A stretch of DNA of 64,000 bases from Polyangiaceae bacterium (GTDB lineage: Bacteria > Myxococcota_A > Polyangia > Polyangiales > Polyangiaceae): positions 3,348,001 through 3,412,000 of the forward strand of contig JADJRH010000001.1 of the NCBI GenBank assembly GCA_016712345.1. The letters run 5' to 3'. Positions 8,142 to 17,112 of this stretch are shown here, one piece after another. The notes beneath the pieces were generated by a model that saw nothing but the letters and a program-made list of their open reading frames with translations, was not told where the DNA came from and did not search any database. Made by a program: the position numbers and the translations under genes. Within the stretch, counting starts at the first letter, position 1. Every line of letters starts with the position of its first letter.

Positions 8142-8241
8142 GCGCGCCGATTCCGCGCGATCCGGCGCTGAAACTGCGTGTGCGATCGCCGCATGATCGC
8201 GCTTGGGTTTTCGCTCAAAGTCAGACTACCGTTCGCCGCAA

Positions 8242-10998
8242 ATGGGCAAGGCAATCTACTTCTTTGGTGCAGGGCACGCCGACGGGGAACATTCGCAAAA
8301 AGAGCTTCTCGGCGGCAAAGGCGCAGGCCTCGCGGAGATGACTCGGCTCGGAATTCCGGTGCCTCCCGGGTTCACAATCACCACCGAAGTGTGCAACGAG
8401 TTTTACGCATCCGGCGGCAAGCTCACCGACGCTCTCAAGACGGAAGTTGCCGCCACACTCGAACGCGTCTCCGCCATTGTCGGCACCCGCTTCGGCGATG
8501 CTCAAAGTCCGCTCCTCGTGTCCGTTCGCTCCGGTGCGCGCGCCTCCATGCCCGGCATGATGGACACCATTCTCAACCTCGGACTCAACGACACCATCGT
8601 TGCCGGGCTCGCCGCCAAAACAGGCAATCGCAAGTTTGCCCTCGACGCATTCCGTCGATTTATCATGCTGTATTCAGGCGTTGTCCTAGAAGTGCCCCGC
8701 GACAAGTTTGAACACGCGCTTGTTTCGGCCCGCCGCAAAGCCGCAACCGACTTAGGCATTGATCCTTCTCGCTACACCTCCGCCGAGTTGGAACGCAAAG
8801 TCCCCGACTCCAAGCTTGACGAGCCCGCGCTCGAACAACTCATTGCCGAAGAAAAAGCCATTGTCCTCAAAGAAACGGGCAAACCGTTTCCCGAAGACCC
8901 CATGGAGCAACTCTGGGGTGCCATTGGAGCGGTGTTTCGGAGTTGGCATAACCCGCGCGCCAAAGTGTACCGCGCCATGCACGACATCCCTGAAAACTGG
9001 GGCACAGCGTGCAACGTGCAAGCCATGGTGTTTGGCAATCTGGGCGACGATTCCGGCACCGGAGTCGCCTTCACGCGTGACCCTTCCACCGGTGAAAAGC
9101 GCTTCTTCGGTGAATGGCTGCCCAACGCGCAGGGTGAAGACGTGGTTGCCGGTGTACGCACGCCACTTCCCGTATCCAAAGGCGGTGGGGATGATGCCAA
9201 TTCACTCGAAGTGAAAATGCCCGCCTGCTACACGGTGCTCGTCGATATCTACCAAAAACTCGAAAAGCACTTTCGAGACATGCAAGATATCGAGTTTACC
9301 ATTCAGAGTGGCACTCTCTACATGCTCCAATGCCGCAATGGCAAACGCACAGGAAAAGCCTCTGTGCGCATCGCAGTAGAAATGGCGCGTGAAGGGTTGA
9401 TCTCCGAAAAAGAAGCCATCTTGAGGGTTGACCCCAGCTCCATTGACCAGCTTCTTCACCCTTCCATCGACCCAAATGCACCCAAAAAGTTTCTCGCCCG
9501 CGGTCTACCCGCCAGTCCCGGCGCCGCCAGTGGTCATGTGGTGTTTCACGCCGACGAGGCCGAACGTCTTGCCGGCCGCGGAAAACCCGTGATTTTGGTC
9601 CGTGCAGAAACATCCCCTGAAGACATTCACGGTATGAAAGCCGCCCGCGGTATTCTCACAGCGCGCGGCGGTATGACAAGCCACGCCGCCGTTGTTGCCC
9701 GCGGCATGGGCAAGAGTTGCGTAGCGGGTTGTTCATCCATCGCCATTCGCTACGAAACGTCTGAAATGCACATCAGTGTGTATGACTCCGCGGGTCACCC
9801 GGCTGAAACAGTGGTTGTCAAAGCAGGTGACATGATCACGCTCGACGGCGGAACAGGCAGTGTTTTCCTGGGCGCCGTTCCCACGGTTCCCGCGGCGCTT
9901 TCGGGTGAATTTGGTGTACTCATGGAGTGGGCCGACAAGGTTCGCAAACTTCGAGTTCGCGCCAACGCCGACACCCCACTCGACGCTCGAACCGCTCGCA
10001 ACTTCGGTGCTGAAGGCATTGGTCTTTGCCGCACCGAACACATGTTTTTCGACGACGAGCGCATCTTGGCAGTTCGCGAAATGATCCTGGCCGGTGATCA
10101 AGCCGCTCGTAAACAGGCTGTCAACAAATTGCTGCCATTCCAGCGGGCCGACTTTGTGGGTGTATTCCGCGAAATGGCCGGTCTACCTGTCACCATTCGC
10201 CTCCTCGATCCGCCGCTTCACGAGTTTTTGCCGCACGAACCTGAACAGGTAGCTCAACTCGCTCAAACCATGGGCGTGAGCCGCGACACTCTCCAACGCA
10301 AAGTCGAAGAACTCACCGAGTATAATCCCATGCTCGGACACCGGGGTTGTCGATTGGCAATTACCTACCCCGAAATCTACGAGATGCAGGTGCGCGCCAT
10401 TCTTGAAGCGGCGTGTGAAGTGGCAAGTCAGGGGGTTGAAGTCAAACCTGAAATCATGATCCCCATTGCCATGACCAAAAAAGAACTCCTCATCACCAAA
10501 GAACTCACCGAAAAGGTGGCAAAAGAGGTGTTTGACCAAGCGGGCCGCACGCTTGAATACCACTTTGGCACCATGATTGAGCTGCCGCGCGCGGCGATCA
10601 TGGCGCATGAATTGGCCGAACCCGCCGAATTTTTCAGCTTTGGCACGAACGATCTCACCCAGACCACACTGGGCATTTCGCGCGACGACGCCGGGCGTTT
10701 CTTGGGCGCTTATGTTGAAGCGGGGATTTTCGCAAAAGACCCATTCCAAACGGTTGACGTTCAAGGTGTGGGCGCTCTTGTCGAAATGGCGCGTGAACGC
10801 GGTCGAAAAACGCGTCCCAACATCAAACTCGGCATCTGCGGTGAACACGGCGGCGATCCCACATCCATTGACTTCTTCGGCAAAGCTGGGCTCGACTACG
10901 TGTCTTGTTCGCCCTTCCGCGTGCCGATTGCCCGTCTCGCCGCAGCGCAGGTGGCACTCAAGCTGACCGGCGCCAAAAACGAATCATCGAGCACCTGA
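8242..10998 (+). CDS. ppdK: Pyruvate, phosphate dikinase
   Basis: About 918 residues, close to the usual ~880. The enzyme interconverts pyruvate + ATP + Pi and PEP + AMP + PPi in the cytoplasm. Order: N-terminal ATP-grasp domain (GGKGAGLAEM, SVRSGARASMPGMMDTILNL), the swivelling phosphohistidine domain with catalytic His in GGMTSHAAVVARGMGKSCVA, and the C-terminal PEP/pyruvate TIM barrel (GLCRTEHMFF, NPMLGHRGCRL, FGTNDLTQTTLGISRDD, GICGEHGGDP with the catalytic Cys). ATG 8242 (MGKAIYFFG) is preferred over the upstream TTG at 8203 because the family begins there. It appears monocistronic. It may serve gluconeogenesis or PPi-linked glycolysis. Confidence 0.97.
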   Translation: MGKAIYFFGAGHADGEHSQKELLGGKGAGLAEMTRLGIPVPPGFTITTEVCNEFYASGGKLTDALKTEVAATLERVSAIVGTRFGDAQSPLLVSVRSGARASMPGMMDTILNLGLNDTIVAGLAAKTGNRKFALDAFRRFIMLYSGVVLEVPRDKFEHALVSARRKAATDLGIDPSRYTSAELERKVPDSKLDEPALEQLIAEEKAIVLKETGKPFPEDPMEQLWGAIGAVFRSWHNPRAKVYRAMHDIPENWGTACNVQAMVFGNLGDDSGTGVAFTRDPSTGEKRFFGEWLPNAQGEDVVAGVRTPLPVSKGGGDDANSLEVKMPACYTVLVDIYQKLEKHFRDMQDIEFTIQSGTLYMLQCRNGKRTGKASVRIAVEMAREGLISEKEAILRVDPSSIDQLLHPSIDPNAPKKFLARGLPASPGAASGHVVFHADEAERLAGRGKPVILVRAETSPEDIHGMKAARGILTARGGMTSHAAVVARGMGKSCVAGCSSIAIRYETSEMHISVYDSAGHPAETVVVKAGDMITLDGGTGSVFLGAVPTVPAALSGEFGVLMEWADKVRKLRVRANADTPLDARTARNFGAEGIGLCRTEHMFFDDERILAVREMILAGDQAARKQAVNKLLPFQRADFVGVFREMAGLPVTIRLLDPPLHEFLPHEPEQVAQLAQTMGVSRDTLQRKVEELTEYNPMLGHRGCRLAITYPEIYEMQVRAILEAACEVASQGVEVKPEIMIPIAMTKKELLITKELTEKVAKEVFDQAGRTLEYHFGTMIELPRAAIMAHELAEPAEFFSFGTNDLTQTTLGISRDDAGRFLGAYVEAGIFAKDPFQTVDVQGVGALVEMARERGRKTRPNIKLGICGEHGGDPTSIDFFGKAGLDYVSCSPFRVPIARLAAAQVALKLTGAKNESSST

Positions 10999-11036
10999 CC
11001 TACCATTCAGGTCTGACCCGCCCATTCGTGCGTCGG

Positions 11037-11379
11037 GTGGGCGCCGGCTCGCCACTGCGGCGGGTCGGCTCAAGCCGACGCGCGACGCGCCATTTGGGGC
11101 TCGGCCTTATACGGTCCGACCCGGGGCGTGGGGGACGGCTGTCAGGTTGGATCTGTACTGGGTGACTTTGACGGGTAGATGAGTCGGACCGCGGCCTCGC
11201 CTTTCCTTGCATTTGCCGTCCAGGGGCGCTGCGCGTCGTTTCGCCGACCCGCCTCGCGGCGAGCGGGCGCCCACCCTCCTTGCGTAGTTGTCGAGTGATG
11301 AGCCTCGTTAGATTGTGTGACCGCGGTGTCTGGGGGCGCGTCGTTTCGCCGACCCGCCTAGCGGCGAGCGGGCGTCCAC
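11037..11379. repeat. Three copies of a ~45-55 bp GC-rich repeat in the gap after ppdK
   Basis: Copies at 11231-11274 and 11336-11379 are nearly identical (core TCGTTTCGCCGACCCGCC, then GCGGCGAGCGGGCG), differing at about two bases. A more diverged copy lies in inverted orientation at about 11037-11090. The non-coding gap 10999-11456 contains nothing else I can name. A minus-strand ORF across it (11000-11401) only translates the repeats and is not a believable gene. A six-base dyad (ACCTGA/TCAGGT) overlaps the ppdK stop. Confidence 0.7.
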
Positions 11380-11456
11380 GTCCTTCCATTTTTCTTCCCA
11401 CACTGCTCGCTCACTACGCGTAACCCGATAGTCAGTAATGCCGTCAGACACCTTTC

Positions 11457-11714
11457 TTACGGGGAGGTTTTGGGTGGGAGTTTTTCCCAAACAGAGCCAC
11501 GCGCGGTTCGTTTTCTAACTTCGCGGATGTTGAGGTAGTCGCGATGGTCGCTCAGTCCACCCCCAACAAACGCGTGGTAGTTTCTGTGGCCTGATAGGGT
11601 AGGGTGAGCGCGTCGAACAATGTCGGCTTCCGAGATATCCCGTGTAGGAAACTGGTTTTGCGCCGTGTCGACAACTTGCTTAAGCACCTCTCGGAGAATT
11701 AGCTTTCGACTCAT
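11457..11714 (-). CDS. Small hypothetical protein (85 aa)
   Basis: The ATG at 11714 has a very good Shine-Dalgarno sequence (GGAGGTGAGT directly upstream), which argues for a real gene over the longer ORF that starts at 11738. The product is basic, with HPTLSGHRNYHAFVGGGLSD in the middle. It has no signal peptide, membrane segment or family I know. It follows the lipoprotein gene (ends 11747) by 32 nt on the same strand, so they may share a transcript. Confidence 0.5.
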   Translation of the reverse strand: MSRKLILREVLKQVVDTAQNQFPTRDISEADIVRRAHPTLSGHRNYHAFVGGGLSDHRDYLNIREVRKRTARGSVWEKLPPKTSP

Positions 11715-11746
11715 ACTCACCTCCCGCATCGAGCGCATACCGGATG

Positions 11747-12208
11747 CTACTTGCCATCCTTTTTAGTGGCAGGTTTGGGCTGAAGAACGTCGGGAAGTGT
11801 GGACCACTTTTCAGGTTCCACACGAAGCACAACGTAGGTTGCCCGTTCAGACTCGTCGATTTGCTGGGTACCAATCGGTCCCAACGGAACGTCATTCACG
11901 TCGAACTCTTTTTTCGACGATCGAAGCAGAATATGAGTTCCACCACGTTTTGCCGCTTCAACACACGCGGCCGTGCCAATTGCCTCGTCGCCCAGGTCTC
12001 CTTTCGAAGATATCCAACCGAGAACCTTGGGTGCGCCCTTGGTTAGATATGTCTTGTCGCCGGGCCGAATCTCAATAGCCACATCCGTCACCTGCGGCTG
12101 GGGTGCGTCCACAGAATTGAAGGGTGCGAAGCGCACGGACGGTCCGGCACATCCCGGAGTTGCCACACATACAAGAATCGACGCGAATATGTGACGCAGA
12201 ATGGCCAT
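11747..12208 (-). CDS. Small lipoprotein of unknown function
   Basis: The N-terminus (MAILRHIFASILVCVATPGC) is a signal peptide with lipobox TPGC, giving a mature lipoprotein of about 134 residues. The central region (GTAACVEAAKRGGTHILLRS) suggests a small alpha/beta fold of the kind seen in envelope-stress lipoproteins, but I cannot name the family. A GGAGAG sequence sits just before the ATG. It is probably the first gene of a two-gene unit with the 85-aa ORF. The preceding 174 bases up to the kinase gene hold no recognisable feature. Confidence 0.68.
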   Translation of the reverse strand: MAILRHIFASILVCVATPGCAGPSVRFAPFNSVDAPQPQVTDVAIEIRPGDKTYLTKGAPKVLGWISSKGDLGDEAIGTAACVEAAKRGGTHILLRSSKKEFDVNDVPLGPIGTQQIDESERATYVVLRVEPEKWSTLPDVLQPKPATKKDGK

Positions 12209-12382
12209 GAGACTCTCCCAGTGAAGCGTTCGAAATGTTCTCCGAATACAGTCGGCATGTCAATCGGATTGTAGTTCCTTCCCTGGCGCATGGTGGCTGC
12301 GGCTCTTATGCGGTCAAGATGGCTCTGCATGCAACATAGTTTTGGCGTTGACGGTGAGAGAGGAGTTTAGAACGAGTCAGGA

Positions 12383-14146
12383 TCACGGAGCGGCCCAGTC
12401 TGCGGGAATACGGCCTTCTTCGACGGTGAAGAAACACACCTTTTCGCGCATGCGCTCGTTTCTCGCATCTTGAAGCAGCCAGTCTTCGTGCCGCGTTGCA
12501 ACTGAATCCCACCCGGGCGGTTTTGTCGGAAAATAAATCCCGGCTCCGGCATCCCCTTTGCCGGGGAAAAAAAACAACTCTCGGGCTTCAGGACAAGCGG
12601 CGTTGCCCAGATCTTGAGCAAGATATTCAGCCCACGCCTGCGCTGTTTTGTTGCGCCCCACAGCTTGGTTGTCTTTCCAGGAGACACGCAGAAAATAGCC
12701 GTGAATCGCGTCGGCTTTCTGACAATCCGCGTATGTAACTTTTCCAAACGCCCGAACCTTACCATCCCACGGCGATAGCGGGCATTGCGCCACGGTAGGC
12801 CGAGTGCGCGTTTCTGACGGTATGGGATGGGGAGTGGGTATTGGCTCCACTCCCGAACTTCCGCTTCCACTTCCGGGCTTTTCGTTGTGGTTGTCATTGT
12901 CGGGCCAGAGAAAAATGACAATTGGAATGCTCGCCAGCGTGAGCGCAAGGGCGCCGACAATTGCCCACGACCGACGGGATGTACCGATGGGTAGATTGGG
13001 GCGCGCCTCGTGCCGCCGGGTTTCTTCGTGGCGGTCGGCGTTTCCAGGGCCGGTTTTGGCAACCGCAGAATCGTCTTTCACGGTGCCGACTTTGGGTGGA
13101 CCTTTTTCCCACTTATCCACCGTTACAGGCCGTTTCGGCTCCACAAGAACCTCGGTATCGCCCTTTCCGAGGGGTGACAAAAGGTCAGGTTGTGGAACGC
13201 TGTTGGGCGCCGAATGTGGCTGCGTGACAACGGCTTTTCTTACCAAGGGTGGTTTGGGAATGTCGCCTCCGCCGATGGGTAGGTGGGGAGGCGGCGGGGG
13301 TAGTGCCGCGCGGGCAATCTCGTCAAGGCGTCGGGCCAGCTCGGTGGCCGATGAGGGCCTTTTTTGTGGGTCTTTTTGCCAAACGGAATAAAAAAAGTCA
13401 TCCACTTCAATTGGCAAACCCGCTACGGCGGCGGTTGCACGCGGAGCTGTACCCTTGCAGATGAGGTCCATAATATCAAATGCGCTCTCCGCCTGAAAAG
13501 GGAAGGTGCCGGTGAGCGCCTGATATGCGATGACCCCAAGCGACCACAAATCTGACCGATGATCAATGGCCTCACGCCGAATCTGCTCGGGGCTCATATA
13601 ATAGACAGTGCCCACAATCGCCGACGTGGATGTGCGCGCGTCTACCCCTTCTCTCGCTTTTGCAATTCCAAAGTCAACCAGCTTGAGGACTTCTTCACCG
13701 CCCTGCTTGGCCAAAAAAATGTTGGCAGGTTTGAGATCGCGGTGCACCACTTTCGCGTGGTGAACCACCTCAAGCGCACGGGCAATTCGAGAAATCAGAG
13801 TGGCTGTTTCTGAAAGAGTGAGCCTCCCCTGCCGCGTCAACCACGCATTCAGATCTTCACCATGCAATAGCTCCATCCCAATGTACGGCGTGCCGTCATC
13901 CACCCCAAAGTCGTAGATCTGAACGACGTGCGGGCTCGAAATGCGAGCCGCTGCCCTGGCCTCACGTTCGAACCGCGCGCGAGCTTCGGGTGACTCAAGC
14001 AGCTCAGGGCTCATCAACTTCAGCGCAATGGCCCTGTCCAATACTTTGTCGTGCGCCTCCCAAACCGAACTTTGACCACCTCTACCGAGTTCGTGTTGCA
14101 GAATGTATTTGCCACCAATCGTCTGACCTTCCGAAATCGTTTTCAT
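12383..14146 (-). CDS. Transmembrane Ser/Thr protein kinase (PknB-like)
   Basis: Residues ~13-275 form an intact Hanks-type kinase: glycine loop GRGGQSSVWEA, lysine in AIALKLM, catalytic loop HRDLKPANIF, DFGIAK and SPEQ. A Pro/Lys-rich juxtamembrane segment leads to one transmembrane helix (IVGALALTLASIPIVIFLW, ~400) and an extracytoplasmic domain of about 160 residues with several Cys (TYADCQKADAIHGYFLRV). The ATG overlaps the stop of the tssM-like gene by 4 nt (ATGA), so the two are translationally coupled. In type VI secretion systems a kinase (PpkA) controls assembly. This kinase could act on the TssM-like partner or sense an envelope signal through its C-terminal domain. Confidence 0.93.
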   Translation of the reverse strand: MKTISEGQTIGGKYILQHELGRGGQSSVWEAHDKVLDRAIALKLMSPELLESPEARARFEREARAAARISSPHVVQIYDFGVDDGTPYIGMELLHGEDLNAWLTRQGRLTLSETATLISRIARALEVVHHAKVVHRDLKPANIFLAKQGGEEVLKLVDFGIAKAREGVDARTSTSAIVGTVYYMSPEQIRREAIDHRSDLWSLGVIAYQALTGTFPFQAESAFDIMDLICKGTAPRATAAVAGLPIEVDDFFYSVWQKDPQKRPSSATELARRLDEIARAALPPPPPHLPIGGGDIPKPPLVRKAVVTQPHSAPNSVPQPDLLSPLGKGDTEVLVEPKRPVTVDKWEKGPPKVGTVKDDSAVAKTGPGNADRHEETRRHEARPNLPIGTSRRSWAIVGALALTLASIPIVIFLWPDNDNHNEKPGSGSGSSGVEPIPTPHPIPSETRTRPTVAQCPLSPWDGKVRAFGKVTYADCQKADAIHGYFLRVSWKDNQAVGRNKTAQAWAEYLAQDLGNAACPEARELFFFPGKGDAGAGIYFPTKPPGWDSVATRHEDWLLQDARNERMREKVCFFTVEEGRIPADWAAP

Positions 14147-16860
14147 GGCACTTCTTCCGCTTGAAGTTCGGCCCTGACGACCTCTTCGGCTTGCGTAACC
14201 GGTGCTCGTAAGAGCGACCCCAATAACACGTGCCCAAGGTCATCTAACCCCCTTGTGACAATTCTGTCCACGTGCGTCTTTGCATCCCTCACCGCCTGTT
14301 CTTTGGCGGCGACGTCGCGCGCGCTTCCCAAAAGAGCGGCGAGTTGCGCTAGAACGCGGCAATATTCTTCCAACCCTTCGTTGTCTTTCTTTCCAAAAGC
14401 GGCCATCACCCCAAAGCGCGCCCCCAGACTGCTGGGCAATGTTCCAACCCCGCCCCGCGCCTCAGAACCGGGTTGCGTGTTGACCGTCAGCGCTGTCAGA
14501 AGTGCATGATAGGGCGAGTCGGCGGCGGAGAGTTTTTCCAAGTCGGCTTTTAGGCTGCTCGGCCGCACTCTGACCGTTAGACCTCTAAAAAAGGTTTCCC
14601 AACTCAACACGTATGCGTCGTCATACCTGCGCAGCAGCTCGCCTCGAATGTTCGACGGGCGCTCCGCCGATGAGCCCACGATCCAACCCTCGCTGTCTAC
14701 CGCCCGGGCCGCATTGTCAATACCGGCGACCACCGCTGCTCGCGCGGATAAGGTGTACACACCGTCCACCTGACTTGCTCCCTTGATGATTTCAAGCACC
14801 CGCGCCCGCCCCGAAAAAAGCGAAACCACCGAAATTGGCGGGTAAGCTTTGCTGCTTCCATCTGTGCCCACCGCGTCGCGAACGCCTTGCAACACCGTTT
14901 CCAACCGAAGGACGATCATCCCCTGAACACCCAACTTTTGTTCGGCCCCAGCAATCGCCGCTTTGTTAAGGCGAACCGGTGGCACCGCCCCCGAGGAAAC
15001 GAGCTTGAGGTAAAGTTCAAGATGTCGCCTGAGCGTTGTAGAACTGGGCCCCTCCGAACCAAGTGATGCGGCTGCGAGCTGATTCAACTTTTCAACCTCC
15101 CATGTCAGGTCCGTGCGCAGGCGCGCCGGCTCACCCAGCAGTTTATACGCTTTCAGATTTTCGAGTTCAGCCACCGTTCGCCGCGGATCACCCGTAGTCG
15201 CAAGCACTTTTTGCTCCAAAAAGCCCACGAGCGGAACCGTTGCTTTCTGAAAAAGCTGAGTGTACGCCGCTACCAGCGGACCGCGCACCTTCCCACCCGA
15301 GTATAGTCCCCACCGCAAGGCAATGGGCGGTCCTTCGAACGCATATTCGTCCAGCTCGGCCACACGTTCTGCCAATTTGTCGAGTGCGGTCCAACGTTCA
15401 GTCGAAGCGGATGAGGGTAAAGAGGCCCGCTGTACATCGGGGTCAACCGTCACGTTCATCACTCGGTCCAAAAGGCGCCGATTGTTTAAGAAAGACATAC
15501 CCACCAAGACGAGACACAAAAACGAAAACCCCCACGATACAGCGGCAAATACGGCCCCCTTCATGCGTTCACGTTTTAGAAACGCAGCCGATCGTTCGGC
15601 CAATGCCGCCTCGGGGAAAATGATTTTCTCAAAAACGTCTCGCAAGAAATAGCTCTTTTTCTCGGTCAAACGGTCTTCATGCATTAAACCCGACCCAAGC
15701 CCAAAGGCCGTTCGCATGGCGGTTGCCAATCGTTCAAACGGTCTACCCTCCTGCGTTCCGCTGGTAAAATAAAACCCCCGCAAAATAGGCGGTTCACCGT
15801 CCAGTCGGCCGCCCCCTTGTCCGAAAGTCTTCCAAAAGTGCATCACGCGGCCGGATATGCCGGCAAACTCGCGCGGGAAATCCAGGACTTTGGCCGCTTC
15901 TTGGGCGTTTTTTATATCTTTCAACCGCCGGAGAGTGTGGGTGTAAAGTCGAGTCACCAACAAGTCCAACTCTTTGGACACATCGGCATCCGAAGCCCCG
16001 CTCTCGGCAAAAGTCACTCCCCAGGGTTGAGAGCGCTGCGCGCGGGTGAGTGAACCAAACGACTCTACCAATCCTGATATCAAGTCAGACTTGGTAAAAA
16101 GGATGTACACAGGCAGCACCATGCCCAACGCGGTGCTCAACTCGTCTACCCTTCGCCGCAGGACGATGGCCATTTTTTCAAGCGGCTCTTCGCTTTCATC
16201 CAGCAGCAGGTCAACCGGCACAGCGACAATCACGCCGTTGATCGGCGCGTCGGGCCGATGTTTGCGAAGCAGCCCCAAAAAAGCCATCCACTCCGAATGC
16301 GACGTTTCTTCGCTCGCATAACGGCCGGCGGTATCCACCAAAATGCCGTTGTTTGAGAGCCAAAGATCGCAATTTCGCGTTCCACCAACCCCGGCAATTC
16401 CACGTTCGTCATGATATGGAAAGGGCAGACCCGACTGCGCAATGGCTGTTGTTTTGCCGGCCCCTGGGGGTCCAACCATTAAATACCACGGAAGAGTATA
16501 AAGCGCGGCCCGCCTTCCACCCCTGGCCAAACTGGACCTTTCCAGTTTATCAATCGCCTCGCTCAAACGCGCGTTTAGTGCGGCCACTTCCGCCTGAGTT
16601 GCCGCGGGAGTGGACTCAACCTGTTTGGCCGCCAGCGCCGCCATCTCTTTTTTGAGAGATGCTGAGCGAATAGCCCCCACCACTTTCCCCCCAAGGGCAG
16701 ACCATCCCGCGGCGGCCCCCAGACCCGACGAGAGTAAAATGGGCACCCACATTGGGATCGCGTGCAGGTCAATGATTGGTGGTTCACCGGGCGGACGCAG
16801 TGCAATCCACGCCACCCAGATTGCAACCACCAAGATCACTCCAAGTTGCCACGGTTTCAT
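14143..16860 (-). CDS. tssM: TssM/IcmF-like type VI secretion membrane protein (orphan)
   Basis: About 905 residues. Two N-terminal helices (VILVVAIWVAWIAL and VPILLSSGLGAAAGW) precede a cytoplasmic NTPase domain with Walker A GPPGAGKTT and a DTAGRY motif, then a third helix (VSWGFSFLCLVLVGMSFL) and a long periplasmic region. This is the TssM/IcmF layout, the inner-membrane ring component of T6SS. It is shorter than usual TssM (~1,100-1,200), mainly in the periplasmic part. ATG 16860 (MKPWQLG) is chosen because it opens directly into the first helix. No tssJ, tssK, tssL, tssBC, hcp or vgrG gene is in the window; the only partner is the overlapping kinase gene. Confidence 0.85.
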   Translation of the reverse strand: MKPWQLGVILVVAIWVAWIALRPPGEPPIIDLHAIPMWVPILLSSGLGAAAGWSALGGKVVGAIRSASLKKEMAALAAKQVESTPAATQAEVAALNARLSEAIDKLERSSLARGGRRAALYTLPWYLMVGPPGAGKTTAIAQSGLPFPYHDERGIAGVGGTRNCDLWLSNNGILVDTAGRYASEETSHSEWMAFLGLLRKHRPDAPINGVIVAVPVDLLLDESEEPLEKMAIVLRRRVDELSTALGMVLPVYILFTKSDLISGLVESFGSLTRAQRSQPWGVTFAESGASDADVSKELDLLVTRLYTHTLRRLKDIKNAQEAAKVLDFPREFAGISGRVMHFWKTFGQGGGRLDGEPPILRGFYFTSGTQEGRPFERLATAMRTAFGLGSGLMHEDRLTEKKSYFLRDVFEKIIFPEAALAERSAAFLKRERMKGAVFAAVSWGFSFLCLVLVGMSFLNNRRLLDRVMNVTVDPDVQRASLPSSASTERWTALDKLAERVAELDEYAFEGPPIALRWGLYSGGKVRGPLVAAYTQLFQKATVPLVGFLEQKVLATTGDPRRTVAELENLKAYKLLGEPARLRTDLTWEVEKLNQLAAASLGSEGPSSTTLRRHLELYLKLVSSGAVPPVRLNKAAIAGAEQKLGVQGMIVLRLETVLQGVRDAVGTDGSSKAYPPISVVSLFSGRARVLEIIKGASQVDGVYTLSARAAVVAGIDNAARAVDSEGWIVGSSAERPSNIRGELLRRYDDAYVLSWETFFRGLTVRVRPSSLKADLEKLSAADSPYHALLTALTVNTQPGSEARGGVGTLPSSLGARFGVMAAFGKKDNEGLEEYCRVLAQLAALLGSARDVAAKEQAVRDAKTHVDRIVTRGLDDLGHVLLGSLLRAPVTQAEEVVRAELQAEEVP

Positions 16861-17081
16861 GAAAAACCCCTGTGTGGATCTGCTGCAATCGGCGTACCGC
16901 GAGTGCCGACCCTCCAAAGTTTTGTCGTGCACAGGTAGTCACTCACGAAGGACTACCGCTTGCAATCAGAAACGCGTGCAACGTATGCGAGTTCGCCTCC
17001 AGTAAATGCAGGGTCGCCGCCGACCCAATTGCCAAGTGAGAGCGCACCTCCGGCTCACCCGAGTTTCAGCCAGGCTGTTCG

Positions 17082-17099
17082 TTCACGCGGGTGAACGGG
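17082..17099 (-). terminator. Hairpin downstream of the DUF1302-like gene
   Basis: CGTTCAC (17082-17088), loop GCGG, GTGAACG (17093-17099): a seven-base perfect stem 13 nt beyond the minus-strand stop at 17113. No T-run follows, so at most it would be a rho-dependent or mRNA-stabilising hairpin. Confidence 0.35.
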
Positions 17100-17112
17100 T
17101 GGGCCCTTGGGG

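Noticed and set aside
11000..11401. Minus-strand ORF of 133 aa after ppdK
   Set aside because: It repeats GRPLAARRVGETTR because it translates the 44-bp DNA repeats; no start signal or family.
14143..16860. A full type VI secretion locus
   Set aside because: Only TssM-like and kinase genes are present; no TssB/C, Hcp, VgrG, TssJ, TssK or TssL genes are seen in the window.
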